Source: Moraxellaceae bacterium
GTDB lineage: Bacteria > Pseudomonadota > Gammaproteobacteria > Pseudomonadales > Moraxellaceae
Direction of reading: 5' to 3'
NCBI GenBank assembly: GCA_030146505.1
Contig: JASLCO010000092.1
Location: 1 to 15,419 of the forward strand
Length of the DNA: 15,419 nucleotides
Positions 1 through 7,396 of this stretch are shown in pieces. Position 1 is the first letter of the stretch. Each line of letters starts with the position of its first letter. The notes under the pieces were generated by a model that was not told the DNA's origin, did not search any database, and worked only from the letters and a program-made list of their open reading frames with translations. A program made the translations under genes and the position numbers.

Positions 1-63
1 CGATTCACGATTCACGATTCACGATTCACGATTCACGATTCACGATTCACGATTCACGATTCA
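1..63. repeat. Tandem heptamer repeat, 9 perfect copies of CGATTCA
   Basis: Nine uninterrupted copies of CGATTCA run from the window edge to base 63, so the array may be longer upstream. It ends 14 bases before the mutL start codon. Because the unit is 7 bp, each copy gained or lost shifts phase by one base. The + strand is nevertheless open in all three frames, since 21 bases read as R-F-T-I-H-D-S in every register; the - strand meets TGA in every frame. Such arrays are prone to slippage; any effect on mutL expression is inference. Confidence 0.97.
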
Positions 64-77
64 CAGCCGGAAGCCCC

Positions 78-1913
78 ATGTCACGTATCCACCAGCTCGA
101 TGCCCGTCTTGCCAACCAGATCGCTGCCGGCGAGGTGGTCGAGCGTCCGGCGTCCGTTGTCAAGGAGCTGGTGGAGAACGCGCTCGATGCCGGCGGCCGG
201 CGCATAGAAATCGACGTGGAGCAGGGCGGTCTGCGCCTGATCCGCGTACGCGACAATGGCGACGGTATTGCGCGTGACGATTTGCCGCTGGCGCTGGCCC
301 GCCATGCCACCAGCAAGATCCATGACCTGGAGGATCTGGAAGCGGTTGCCACATTGGGCTTCCGTGGCGAAGCGCTGGCTTCGATTGCTTCCGTTTCCCG
401 TTTGCTGCTGACCAGCAGTGCGGATGAGTCCGGCGTTGGCAGTGCCGTGCAGTCGGATGGCCGCGACATGGTGGCCACGGTGTCGGCCGCTGCGCATGCC
501 CGCGGCACCACGGTGGAAGTGCGCGACCTTTTTTTCAATACGCCGGCGCGCCGCAAATTCATGAAGACGGAGCAGACGGAATTTTCGCATCTGGAAGAAA
601 CCGTGCGCCGTCTGGCACTGGCCAATCCCGACGTGGCGTTTTCCCTCAGCCACAACGGCCGGCAGGTGCATGGCCTGCGTCCGGCCACGGAAGAAATGGA
701 ATGGCGCCGCCGCCTGGCGTCGCTGTGCGGACCGGCCTTCATGGAAAATGCCGTGCCGCTGGAAATCGAAAGCGGCGATTTCCGCTTGCGGGGCTGGGTG
801 GGCCTGCCCACGTTCTCACGCTCGCAGGCGGACCTTCAGTATTTCTATGTGAATGGCCGCATGGTGCGTGATCGCGTGGTGACGCACGCCGTGCGCCAGG
901 CCTATGCCGATGTGCTCTTCCACGGCCGGCATCCCGCCTATGTGCTGTTCTTCGAACTGGACCCCGGCGCCGTGGATGTGAACGTGCATCCCACCAAGCA
1001 TGAGGTGCGTTTCCGTGAGCAGCGCCAGGTGCATGATTTCCTCTATCGCAGCCTGCACCGCGTGATCGCGGAGCTGAAGCCGCAGGACCAGGCGCCGGCG
1101 TCTGCCGTATTGCCGGAAGCCGCCATGCGCGTGCAGGAAGCCCTGTCCCTGCCGGTGCGTGACAGCGCATTTGCGCCTGCCGCCGGTTTTGCCCGGGAAG
1201 CCACGGCGCTGGGCGAAAACCGGGCGGATTATGCCCCCGCTGCCGGCAGGGCAGCGTTTGTCCCGGCCTTCGATTTCCAGCGGCCTGCCGCGGCATCGGC
1301 CATGGCGCCCGAAAGGCAGGAAGGCGAGGTTCCCCCTTTGGGTTTTGCCATCGCCCAGCTGCACGGCATTTACATCCTCGCGCAGAATGCCGAAGGCCTC
1401 ATCGTGGTGGACATGCATGCCGCTCATGAGCGCATCACCTATGAAAGGCTGAAGCTGAGTTTTGATGCCGGCGCGCTGGTGTCGCAGCCCTTGCTGGTGC
1501 CTTTGTCGCTGGCCGTCAGCTCGCGTGAGGCGGATCTGGCGGAAAGCGAAACGGAATTTTTCCATCGCCTGGGTTTCGAACTGGAGCGCATGGGGCCGGA
1601 AACATTATTGTTGCGTGCCGTGCCGGTGATCCTCGGGCAGGCCCGTGCCGAGGCGCTGGTGCGCGATGTGCTGGCCGACCTCGCCGTGCACGGCAATACG
1701 CGCCGTATCGAAGAAACCCATAACGAGCTGCTGGCCACCATGGCCTGTCACGGCAGCGTGCGCGCCGGCCGCCAGCTTTCCCTGGCGGAAATGAATGCGC
1801 TGCTGCGCGACATGGAAGCCACCGAGCGTTCGGGGCAGTGCAATCACGGCCGTCCTACATGGACGCGGTTGACGCTGACCGAGCTGGACAAATTATTCTT
1901 GCGTGGCAAGTAA
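78..1913 (+). CDS. mutL: DNA mismatch repair protein MutL, endonuclease type
   Basis: MutL couples mismatch recognition by MutS to strand incision. The 611-residue protein has the full GHKL ATPase site: E30 and N34 in [11 protein letters not shown]59 in RDNGDG, and TLGFRGEAL at 92-100. A linker of about 330-430 leads to the dimerisation domain. That domain carries the metal-binding endonuclease motif in the form [12 protein letters not shown] (445-456), plus ACH at 556-558, CNHGRP at 588-593 and a terminal F-L-R at 607-609. This is the latent-nuclease MutL of bacteria lacking MutH, as in Pseudomonas. The ATG at 78 aligns with the usual N-terminus ([16 protein letters not shown] at 11-26). The ribosome site is weak (GGAAG at 69-73, only four bases from the ATG). 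The frame is open upstream through the heptamer array but offers no earlier start there. miaA follows 120 bases downstream, the common order. Confidence 0.98.
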   Translation: MSRIHQLDARLANQIAAGEVVERPASVVKELVENALDAGGRRIEIDVEQGGLRLIRVRDNGDGIARDDLPLALARHATSKIHDLEDLEAVATLGFRGEALASIASVSRLLLTSSADESGVGSAVQSDGRDMVATVSAAAHARGTTVEVRDLFFNTPARRKFMKTEQTEFSHLEETVRRLALANPDVAFSLSHNGRQVHGLRPATEEMEWRRRLASLCGPAFMENAVPLEIESGDFRLRGWVGLPTFSRSQADLQYFYVNGRMVRDRVVTHAVRQAYADVLFHGRHPAYVLFFELDPGAVDVNVHPTKHEVRFREQRQVHDFLYRSLHRVIAELKPQDQAPASAVLPEAAMRVQEALSLPVRDSAFAPAAGFAREATALGENRADYAPAAGRAAFVPAFDFQRPAAASAMAPERQEGEVPPLGFAIAQLHGIYILAQNAEGLIVVDMHAAHERITYERLKLSFDAGALVSQPLLVPLSLAVSSREADLAESETEFFHRLGFELERMGPETLLLRAVPVILGQARAEALVRDVLADLAVHGNTRRIEETHNELLATMACHGSVRAGRQLSLAEMNALLRDMEATERSGQCNHGRPTWTRLTLTELDKLFLRGK

Positions 1914-1923
1914 GACCGGGAAG

Positions 1924-1984
1924 TTCGCGGCTGAAGCCGCTCCTACATAAAGACTTGCCCCGCAGGAGCGGCTTCAGCCGCGAA
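1924..1984. repeat. REP doublet, GTAG class, GCGGCT type
   Basis: Two 21-base arms (1924-1944 and 1964-1984) are perfect inverted repeats around a 19-base loop. Each arm contains its own small hairpin, GCGGCT and AGCCGC separated by two bases. Read outward from the loop, the left copy starts GTAGGAGCGG and the right copy starts GCAGGAGCGG. This matches the layout of REP palindromes with a GTAG foot, known in Stenotrophomonas and Pseudomonas and mobilised by RAYT transposases. It fills half of the mutL-miaA gap and may act as a 3' stabiliser or attenuator of the mutL message. Confidence 0.9.
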
Positions 1985-2033
1985 CCCCGGCTCACAAAGG
2001 CCAGCCCGTCATTGATTGGTCATCCCTGTTCCC

Positions 2034-2978
2034 ATGAGTGAAACGCATCTTCCCCCTGCCGTCCTGCTGATGGGCCCCACGGCTTCGGGCAAAACAAAAC
2101 TCGCCATCGAGCTCGCCGAGCGTGGTCCTTTCGACATCATTTCCGTGGACTCGGGCATGGTGTATCGCGGCATGGACATAGGCACGGCCAAGCCGGATGC
2201 GCAGACGCTGGCGCGGGCGCCGCATCGCCTCATTGATATCCGCGATCCGGCCGATGCGTATTCCGCCGCCGAATTCCGCACCGATGCCCTGCGTGAAATG
2301 CGGGCCATTACCGATGCCGGGCGTATTCCGCTGCTGGTGGGCGGCACCATGCTGTATTTCCGCGTGTTGCTGGAAGGACTGGCGGACCTGCCGGAAGCCG
2401 ACGCCACCCTCCGCGCGAAGCTGGAGGCGGAAGCGAAAGAAAAAGGCTGGCCGGCCCTGCATGCGCGGCTGGCGGAAGTCGATGCGGTGACGGCGGCCCG
2501 CCTCAAGCCCAATGACAGCCAGCGCCTGCAGCGCGCGCTGGAGGTGTGGGAGCTCACCGGCAAGCCCTTGTCGCACTGGCATGCCGAGCAGGGCGAGCCG
2601 GAGCCGCTGCCCTGGGCCATGCGGCAGATTGCCGTGGCGCCGCCGGACCGGGCCGTCCTGCATGAACGCATAGCACAGCGCTTCGACCTCATGCTGGCGC
2701 AGGGGCTGGTGGAGGAGGTGGCAGTATTGCGTGCCCGCCCTGATCTGCATGCCGACCTGCCGGCCCTGCGTGCCGTCGGCTATGCCCAGGTCTGGACCTA
2801 CCTGGACGGTGGCTATGACGCAGCGGAAATGCGCCTGCGCGGCATCTATGCCACCCGCCAGCTGGCCAAGCGCCAGTACACCTGGCTGCGCCGCTTTCCG
2901 GCGGCGCAATGGCACGATGGCAGCCGCGACGGACTGGCAGACGAACTCCTCCGCGGGAGCCTGGCCGGACTGGCTTGA
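2034..2978 (+). CDS. miaA: tRNA dimethylallyltransferase MiaA
   Basis: MiaA adds a dimethylallyl group to N6 of A37 in tRNAs reading codons that start with U, the first step of ms2i6A synthesis in the cytoplasm. The 314-residue product is close to E. coli MiaA in length and sequence. It has the P-loop GPTASGKT at 14-21, the catalytic-loop segment [18 protein letters not shown] at 37-54, then [20 protein letters not shown] and the C-terminal [14 protein letters not shown] stretch. I chose ATG 2034 because it gives the family N-terminus; an in-frame TTG at 2016 would add six residues with no known counterpart. No clear Shine-Dalgarno sequence precedes either start, and a REP hairpin lies just upstream, so translation may be modest. 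hfq follows, as in many proteobacteria. Confidence 0.97.
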   Translation: MSETHLPPAVLLMGPTASGKTKLAIELAERGPFDIISVDSGMVYRGMDIGTAKPDAQTLARAPHRLIDIRDPADAYSAAEFRTDALREMRAITDAGRIPLLVGGTMLYFRVLLEGLADLPEADATLRAKLEAEAKEKGWPALHARLAEVDAVTAARLKPNDSQRLQRALEVWELTGKPLSHWHAEQGEPEPLPWAMRQIAVAPPDRAVLHERIAQRFDLMLAQGLVEEVAVLRARPDLHADLPALRAVGYAQVWTYLDGGYDAAEMRLRGIYATRQLAKRQYTWLRRFPAAQWHDGSRDGLADELLRGSLAGLA

Positions 2979-3126
2979 AAAACCCCGCCGTGCCCATACC
3001 TTTAGCACGTCGCGGGACGGGGTTTCCGGCTACACTCTGCCTGCGTGCCCCGCCTTGGGGCCTGATTTGCGCTTCTTTCTGTCTTTTTCGTGGCCCGTTT
3101 TGGGCCCGCCGCATAGGAGAGTCACC
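2979..3126 (+). promoter_or_regulatory. Leader region upstream of hfq
   Basis: This 148-base gap holds an 8-bp inverted repeat (2980-2987 with 3018-3025, AAACCCCG/CGGGGTTT), a possible -10 box TACACT at 3031-3036 without a convincing -35, and two short hairpins, GCCCC/GGGGC (3047-3061) and GGCCC/GGGCC (3092-3106). The second ends eight bases before the AGGAGA ribosome site at 3115-3120. Hfq is known in E. coli to repress its own translation through its leader. A similar role here is inference, and the promoter is a guess. Confidence 0.3.
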
Positions 3127-3453
3127 ATGTCCAAGGGACAAACCCTGCAGGATCCCTTCCTCAATGCCCTGCGCAAGGAACGTATTCCCGTTTCCATCTT
3201 TCTGGTCAACGGCATCAAGCTGCAAGGCCAGATCGAATCGTTCGACCAGTACGTCGTGCTGCTCAAGAACACCGTGAGCCAGATGGTCTACAAGCACGCC
3301 ATTTCCACCGTGGTGCCGGCGCGCAACCCGCGCTCCAATGTACCGGGCGGCGGTGGTCACGGTGCACCTTCGGGTGGCCAGGGTGGTGGTTATGCCGGTG
3401 GCAACGGCGGCCATGATGATTTTGATGACGACGGCCAGCAGCCCAATTACTGA
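3127..3453 (+). CDS. hfq: RNA chaperone Hfq
   Basis: Hfq forms a homohexameric ring that pairs small RNAs with mRNAs. Residues 1-66 are a nearly canonical Sm fold: Q8 on the proximal face, K31, Q41 and Y42, then the Sm2 motif YKHAIST with K56 and H57. The rim patch is R16-K17-E18-R19, where E. coli has RRER. Distal-face position 25 is Phe rather than the E. coli Tyr. The tail from about residue 73 is Gly-rich and ends in an acidic tip (DDFDDD at 97-102), total 108 residues. In E. coli and Caulobacter acidic tail tips sweep RNA off the core, and a similar job is likely. A strong ribosome site, AGGAGA, lies six bases before the ATG. A terminator follows at 3475. Confidence 0.98.
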   Translation: MSKGQTLQDPFLNALRKERIPVSIFLVNGIKLQGQIESFDQYVVLLKNTVSQMVYKHAISTVVPARNPRSNVPGGGGHGAPSGGQGGGYAGGNGGHDDFDDDGQQPNY

Positions 3454-3474
3454 TCCGGGCAGCAGTCAGTCGGC

Positions 3475-3506
3475 AACGCCGCCCTCCGGGGCGGCGTTGT
3501 TGTTTG
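3475..3506 (+). terminator. Rho-independent terminator after hfq
   Basis: A perfect 10-bp stem (AACGCCGCCC at 3475-3484 with GGGCGGCGTT at 3489-3498) closes a four-base loop and is followed by a T-rich run, GTTGTTTG. It lies 21 bases after the hfq stop and just before hflX, so it probably limits read-through into hflX and defines the 3' end of an hfq message. Confidence 0.8.
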
Positions 3507-3523
3507 TAAGAAGAGGGTAAGGT

Positions 3524-4819
3524 TTGGAATTTTTCGAGCGCCCGGCCGGCGGTGAAAAAGCCGTGCTGGTGCATCTGGATGTGCGCGACGAGCGTGACGA
3601 CGAAGACCTGGAGGAATTCTGCCTGCTGGCGGATTCGGCAGGCGTGGAAACCGTCGGCATCGTGCGCGGCTCGCGCCAGCGCCCCGACCCGAAATTCTTT
3701 GCAGGCAGCGGCAAGGTGGATGAAATCCGCGCGCTGGTGCAAGCGCAGGAGGCGGAAGTGGTGCTCTTCGACCATGCGCTGACACCGGCGCAGGAACGCA
3801 ATCTCGAACGTGAATTCCAGTGCCGCGTGCTGGATCGGACCGGTCTCATCCTCGACATCTTCGCGCAGCGGGCACGTACCTTTGAAGGCAAGCTGCAGGT
3901 GGAACTGGCACAGTTGCAGCATCTGGCTTCACGCCTGGTGCGCGGCTGGACCCATCTTGAGCGCCAGAAGGGCGGCATCGGCATGCGCGGCCCCGGTGAA
4001 ACGCAGCTGGAAACCGACCGTCGTCTGTTGCGTGCGCGCATCGTCATGCTCACCGAGCGCCTGGACAAGGTCCGTCTCGTGCGCGCGCAGGGCCGCGCTT
4101 CCCGCCAGAAAGCCGCCGTGCCCACTGTTTCTCTCGTGGGTTACACCAATGCCGGCAAATCCACGCTCTTCAATCGCCTCACCCGTTCCGACGTGTATGC
4201 CGCCAACCAGCTTTTCGCCACGCTGGACCCTACCTTGCGCCGCATAGAGCTGGGCGGCTTCGGCACCGTGGTGCTGGCCGATACCGTGGGCTTCATCCGT
4301 CACCTGCCGCACAAGCTGGTGGACGCTTTCCGCGCCACGCTGGAAGAAACCGTGGAAGCGGATCTGCTGCTGCATGTGGTGGACGCTGCCAGCAGCGAAC
4401 GCGACCAGCATATTGCGGCGGTGGATGAAGTGCTGGGCGAGGTGGGGGCCACTGCGCCCGTGCTGCTGGTGTACAACAAGCTGGATTTGCTGGAAGCGCG
4501 CGAGCCGCGCGTGGATCGCGATGACACCGGCATGCCGGTGGCCGTGTGGCTGTCCGCGCGGGATGGCCTCGGCCTGGAGCTGCTGGAACAGGCCATTGCC
4601 GAACGCCTGGGACCACATCGTTTCGAGGGCTGGCTCAGCCTCACGGCGCAGCAGGCACGCTTGCGTGCGCGTTTTTTTGCGGGCGGCGCCGTGGTGGAAG
4701 AGCAAAGCGACGAGCAGGGCGGCAGCCGGCTTTTCCTGCGTCTGCCACAAATTGATCTGGAACAGGCTTTGCGCCGCGAAGGGTTGACGCTGGCGGATGT
4801 GCTGCTGCCCATCGCGTAG
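3524..4819 (+). CDS. hflX: Ribosome-associated GTPase HflX
   Basis: HflX binds ribosomes and in E. coli splits stalled or heat-damaged 70S particles. The 431-residue protein shows the HflX N-terminal domain (LFDHALTPAQERNLE, then LDRTGLILDIFAQRA), the conserved RGPGETQLETDRR linker, and a GTPase domain. That domain has G1 GYTNAGKST (206-214), G3 DTVGF (253-257) and G4 NKLD (318-321). I use the TTG at 3524: it yields the family N-terminus (EFFERP...KAVLVHLDV) and has AGAGGG at 3512-3517, six bases upstream; no ATG fits. The gene follows hfq as usual, but the hflK-hflC pair expected next is absent from the window. Confidence 0.96.
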   Translation: MEFFERPAGGEKAVLVHLDVRDERDDEDLEEFCLLADSAGVETVGIVRGSRQRPDPKFFAGSGKVDEIRALVQAQEAEVVLFDHALTPAQERNLEREFQCRVLDRTGLILDIFAQRARTFEGKLQVELAQLQHLASRLVRGWTHLERQKGGIGMRGPGETQLETDRRLLRARIVMLTERLDKVRLVRAQGRASRQKAAVPTVSLVGYTNAGKSTLFNRLTRSDVYAANQLFATLDPTLRRIELGGFGTVVLADTVGFIRHLPHKLVDAFRATLEETVEADLLLHVVDAASSERDQHIAAVDEVLGEVGATAPVLLVYNKLDLLEAREPRVDRDDTGMPVAVWLSARDGLGLELLEQAIAERLGPHRFEGWLSLTAQQARLRARFFAGGAVVEEQSDEQGGSRLFLRLPQIDLEQALRREGLTLADVLLPIA

Positions 4820-4864
4820 GTCGGGCCAAAGACCGGCGCGCACCCGCAAGCCGATCCTTGTTTT

Positions 4865-4923
4865 GTAGCTGCGAATTCATTCGCACATCATGAGCCGCTT
4901 TGTGCGAATGAATTCGCAGCTGA
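4865..4923. repeat. REP doublet, GCGAAT type
   Basis: Arms at 4867-4887 and 4901-4921 are perfect 21-base inverted repeats with a 13-base loop. Each arm has an inner hairpin TGCGAAT/ATTCGCA around two bases. The left copy keeps the GTAG foot (4865-4868), while the right foot has decayed to a sequence without CTAC. The core is the same as in the doublet at 8564-8626, so these are two members of one dispersed family. Confidence 0.9.
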
Positions 4924-4931
4924 CGTTCTCA

Positions 4932-4966
4932 TGACGGGAAGATTCCCGCCTTCGCGGGACTGACGG
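4932..4966. repeat. Single palindrome of the ATTCCCGCCTTCGCGGGA class
   Basis: A short hairpin (CCCGC at 4945-4949 with GCGGG at 4954-4958) flanked by TGACGG-type ends. It resembles the dispersed hairpins at 12888-12911 and 15097-15124 (GGAT-CCCGGC...GCCGGG-ATGACG), a second repeat family in this window. It lies between hflX and the lrgAB group. Confidence 0.55.
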
Positions 4967-5011
4967 GCCCGGAAATAATTGGTTCTGTTTTTTTTAAAAG
5001 AGAGTGCATTG

Positions 5012-5236
5012 ATGGCCTGGAACCTGCCTGAACAGAAACCGCCTGGAGGCGTCGCCGCCGTGCTTTTGCAGAAGCTCAATTGCTTTGAAGGCGGGCGTTT
5101 CCACTTTCTGCGCTTTGCGGTCTTGCTTGCCGTGGCCTTGCTCGCCGCCTTAGTCATGCATGACTTGCCCGCCATCAGGCTGTCCATGCAGAAGGCCGGC
5201 CTGATGCAAGCGGACAGTGGGGAGCTGGAAAAATGA
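5012..5236 (+). CDS. Small single-pass membrane protein coupled to lrgA
   Basis: I do not recognise this 74-residue protein. It has a polar N-terminus, one hydrophobic segment at about 29-47 (HFLRFAVLLAVALLAALVM) and a polar tail ending DSGELEK. Its stop overlaps the next gene's start in ATGA, so the two are probably translated together. The ATG at 5012 has AAGAGAG at 4998-5004, seven bases upstream; earlier TTG codons in frame are less likely. The position suggests an accessory or regulatory partner of the LrgA/LrgB pair, which is inference from coupling alone. Codon use and the good ribosome site support a real gene. Confidence 0.7.
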   Translation: MAWNLPEQKPPGGVAAVLLQKLNCFEGGRFHFLRFAVLLAVALLAALVMHDLPAIRLSMQKAGLMQADSGELEK

Positions 5237-5580
5237 TACGCGGCCTGCTCGTCCTCCTGCTCTGCCTGTTTGCGGGTGAGTGCATTGCCCACTTTCTGGA
5301 TTTGCCGGTGCCGGGTGGCGTCATCGGCATGCTGCTTTTGTTTGTCGGCCTCATCATTCGCCGTGGTGTGCCGGAAGAACTGGAGCAAAGCTCGCAGGCC
5401 ATCCTGAAACCGCTCACGCTGTATTTCGTGCCGGCGTCGGTGGGCGTGATGACCATGGGGCCGCTCCTGGCGCAGGAAGGCGTGCGCATTGCTCTCGTCA
5501 TGGTGTTGTCCACCCTCATTCCCATGCTGGCCTGCGGTTACGGCCTGGATCGCTGGCTGGCGAAGCGGGGTGTTTCGTGA
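5233..5580 (+). CDS. lrgA: CidA/LrgA family membrane protein
   Basis: This 115-residue protein has about four hydrophobic segments and the family hallmarks PVPGGVIGMLLLF (25-37) and YFVPASVGVM (64-73). CidA/LrgA proteins are small inner-membrane proteins first described as holin-like and antiholin-like factors in Staphylococcus. Related pairs move small organic acids: pyruvate in Bacillus subtilis (PftAB) and glycolate/glycerate in plant PLGG1. The gene overlaps its upstream neighbour by ATGA and ends three bases before the lrgB ATG. The name lrgA rather than cidA is a convention; the sequence cannot separate the two. Confidence 0.9.
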   Translation: MIRGLLVLLLCLFAGECIAHFLDLPVPGGVIGMLLLFVGLIIRRGVPEELEQSSQAILKPLTLYFVPASVGVMTMGPLLAQEGVRIALVMVLSTLIPMLACGYGLDRWLAKRGVS

Positions 5581-5582
5581 GC

Positions 5583-6278
5583 ATGGAAATGAGCACATTG
5601 CTTGCCTCGCCAGTGCCCTGGCTGCTGATGTCGCTGCTGGCCTATGAGGCCGGCCTCTGGCTCTTCAAGAAACTGGGCGAGCCCATCTGGGCGCCGCCGC
5701 TGCTGATCGCGCTGGCCTTGCTGATCGGTGGCCTGCTCGCTGCCGGCCTGGATTACCAGGACTATTTCCGGGGCAATGCCCTGCTGCATTTCATGCTGGG
5801 CCCGGCCACGGTGGCGCTGGCGGTGCCGCTCTATCATGCGCTGCCGCGTTTGCTCGCTGCCTTCCGGCCGCTGGCCACCATCTTGCTGTTGGGTACCCTG
5901 CTGGGGGCGGGTGGCGCGATGACGCTGGCCTGGCTCTTCGGGCTTTCGCATGACAGCGTGCTGGCGTTCGGTACGCGCGCCGTGACCACGCCGATTGCCA
6001 TCGGCATTGCGGAGAAAATCCACTCTCCGGTGGCGCTGGCAGCCGCCCTGGTCGGTTTTTCCGGCGTGCTGGGTGCCGCGATTGCCGAACCTTTGCTCCG
6101 GGGCGTGAAGAGCGATGTCGCGCGTGGCTTTGCGCTGGGCCTTGCCGCCCACGGCGTGGGGACGGCCCGTGCCTTCCAGATGCACCCCACGGCGGGCGCC
6201 TTTGCCGCGCTGGGCATGGGGCTCAACGGCATGATCACCGCATTCTGGTTGCCGCCGGTGGTGCATCTGCTGATGTGA
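5583..6278 (+). CDS. lrgB: LrgB/CidB family membrane protein
   Basis: The 231-residue product equals E. coli YohK in length and has multiple membrane segments, with the family motifs RAVTTPIAIGIAEKI and AAHGVGTARAF. It is the large partner of LrgA in a two-part membrane system, with transport of a small carboxylate the best-supported role for the family. I use ATG 5583; a GTG at 5577 that overlaps the lrgA stop is an alternative adding two residues. Reading further upstream in this frame only runs through lrgA in the wrong phase. A strong terminator at 6292-6320 closes the operon. Confidence 0.93.
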   Translation: MEMSTLLASPVPWLLMSLLAYEAGLWLFKKLGEPIWAPPLLIALALLIGGLLAAGLDYQDYFRGNALLHFMLGPATVALAVPLYHALPRLLAAFRPLATILLLGTLLGAGGAMTLAWLFGLSHDSVLAFGTRAVTTPIAIGIAEKIHSPVALAAALVGFSGVLGAAIAEPLLRGVKSDVARGFALGLAAHGVGTARAFQMHPTAGAFAALGMGLNGMITAFWLPPVVHLLM

Positions 6279-6291
6279 TAGGAGTCTTAAT

Positions 6292-6320
6292 AAAAAAGCC
6301 CGGTAAAGCCGGGCTTTTTT
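6292..6320. terminator. Bidirectional terminator between lrgB and the barrel gene
   Basis: AAAAAAGCCCGG (6292-6303) pairs perfectly with CCGGGCTTTTTT (6309-6320) over a five-base loop. The GC stem is flanked by six A on one side and six T on the other, so it can end transcription on both strands. It serves lrgB from the left and the convergent gene ending at 6336 from the right. Confidence 0.93.
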
Positions 6321-6335
6321 ATGCGGCAATTATGG

Positions 6336-6974
6336 TCAGAAATGGAAACAGAGGCCGGCACTGAGCACGTCAACATCACTTGTTCCGGTTTTCTCGTCAT
6401 CACCTACGTCGAGGTAACGTTCATATTCCACTTCCAGGCTGAAGTTGGACGCGATGTCCAGGGAAAGGCCGACGCCGGGAACGAAGACCAGGTCATTGCT
6501 TTCCTGTGTTTGCTCGGCATAACCCCCCAGGCCGATGCCGCTGACGGCAAGTTTGGTTTGCATGAGGGCCAGACCCAGCTTGCCGTAGATGGAGAAGCGT
6601 TCCGCCGGCTTGAGCCTGGCCAGTACATCGGCAAAAACGCCTTGGCTTTCTACGCTGCCCTCCAGGCTCAGCAGGCTGTTGCGGGCCTTGAAGGTGGCCT
6701 CCCCGAGATTGGTGTAGCCCAGGCGTATATCGATAGCGGGCGTGGCAACGATCCCGAGATATGCCTTCACGGTGGAATCGGATTTTTCGCCGTGACCAGC
6801 CGTTACCGGCAGGCTGGTTTGTGCGATGAATATTTCGTTGACGTCTTCCTCGGTCACCCAGTCCTGGGCTTCGCTTTTGCCGATGTTGATGCCGGCATAG
6901 ATGTCTGAGGCCTGTGTGCTGCCGGTAGCGAGTGTGCTGATGACAGCAAGGGCAGCGGCCATTTTCCTGATCAT
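6336..6974 (-). CDS. Outer-membrane beta-barrel protein, OmpA-barrel-like
   Basis: The 212-residue protein starts with a signal peptide (MIRKMAAALAVISTLATGSTQA, likely cut before SDIYAG). It continues with alternating amphipathic strands such as VKAYLGIVAT, IDIRLGYTNLG, FSIYGKLGLALMQ and FSLEVEYERYLDVG. It ends in LSAGLCFHF, a C-terminal Phe typical of barrels handled by the Bam complex. Size and spacing fit an eight-stranded barrel of the OmpA N-terminal or OMP_b-brl type; there is no peptidoglycan-binding domain. AAGAGAG lies five bases before the ATG, and a possible -10, TAGAAT, lies about 35 bases upstream. Its substrate or role cannot be told. It occupies, with lrgAB, the place where hflKC often lie. 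Confidence 0.85.
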   Translation of the reverse strand: MIRKMAAALAVISTLATGSTQASDIYAGINIGKSEAQDWVTEEDVNEIFIAQTSLPVTAGHGEKSDSTVKAYLGIVATPAIDIRLGYTNLGEATFKARNSLLSLEGSVESQGVFADVLARLKPAERFSIYGKLGLALMQTKLAVSGIGLGGYAEQTQESNDLVFVPGVGLSLDIASNFSLEVEYERYLDVGDDEKTGTSDVDVLSAGLCFHF

Positions 6975-7007
6975 GTTGTCTCTCTTGGATGTGATGCGGC
7001 GGGCGTG

Positions 7008-7013
7008 ATTCTA
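7008..7013 (-). promoter_or_regulatory. Possible -10 box of the beta-barrel gene
   Basis: On the - strand TAGAAT lies 33 bases before the ATG and would give a leader of about 27 bases with the ribosome site AAGAGAG (6980-6986). No good -35 is seen at 17-18 bases spacing (TGGCCT or ATGGCC), so an activator-dependent or misread promoter is possible. Confidence 0.3.
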
Positions 7014-7311
7014 GGGATGTCGTTAAGTGCAGGCCATGCGTGGTATTACGGTGCCTGCCCTGGCTTGCCCATGTCCGCAAGCACCGAGGCCGGGATTGTT
7101 GGCATCTGCCGGCCATGCCGGCGGTAGACGCTGTAGCGGAAGAAGGACGAGGGGCGGTCCGGTACCGGCAGGCCTCTTGTGCATAGAAGGAGGTGCGCGG
7201 CCGGGGCAGGTGGCAATGCATGAAACTCCGCAGGCCGGCCTGACCCTGCGGACAATTATGCCTGCCGGGCCGGTGGTGGAGGGGGCAGGGGTGGGCTGCC
7301 TACCAGCGCCG

Positions 7312-7320
7312 TGCTACCAT
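7312..7320 (+). promoter_or_regulatory. Possible extended -10 promoter before hisZ
   Basis: TGCTACCAT fits an extended -10 (TG-N-TACCAT). No clear -35 lies 17 bases upstream. Initiation would fall near 7327, at the first base of the terminator hairpin, so if this is the hisZ promoter the message would begin with that hairpin. Confidence 0.3.
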
Positions 7321-7325
7321 CCGCC

Positions 7326-7351
7326 AAACCGGGTTCAGCCCCGGTTTTTTT
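7326..7351 (+). terminator. Rho-independent terminator without an assigned upstream gene
   Basis: AAACCGGG (7326-7333) pairs with CCCGGTTT (7340-7347) over a six-base loop, followed by further T to make a run of seven. The T-run is on the + side only. The last + strand gene, lrgB, already ends in its own terminator more than 1 kb upstream. It therefore either ends an unrecognised transcript or acts as a leader element of hisZ, 45 bases downstream. Confidence 0.75.
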
Positions 7352-7396
7352 ACGTCCGTGAGCTTGCTGCCTCCGAGAATCCCAGGCCCCCAATCC

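Larger units (their letters stand above)
6975..7396. other. Long intergenic region before hisZ, no convincing gene
   Basis: No open frame here has both a start with a ribosome site and a believable protein; the frames are Pro/Arg/Gly-rich and typical of random GC-rich DNA. Visible structure includes a hairpin GCCGGC/GCCGGC (7108-7122), the 10-base palindrome CCGGTACCGG (7159-7168), an AAGGAGG stretch (7187-7193) with no start codon at a useful distance, and a + strand terminator at 7326-7351. A small RNA or a hisZ leader could lie here. Confidence 0.5.

Noticed and set aside
1..63. CRISPR array
   Set aside because: The units are contiguous 7-mers without spacers, so this is a simple tandem repeat.
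1992..3008. Long - strand open frame opposite miaA
   Set aside because: It is a GC-rich shadow of miaA with no recognisable domain; the + strand protein is unmistakable.
5280..5576. Upstream extension of the lrgB reading frame to 5280
   Set aside because: It reads through lrgA in another phase; the product starts at 5577-5583 by length and family match.
7187..7218. AAGGAGG followed by an ATG at 7216
   Set aside because: The distance of over 20 bases is too long for a ribosome site and the encoded peptide is not convincing.
6975..7396. tRNA gene ending at the 7326 terminator
   Set aside because: I found no cloverleaf arms or T-loop consensus in the region.
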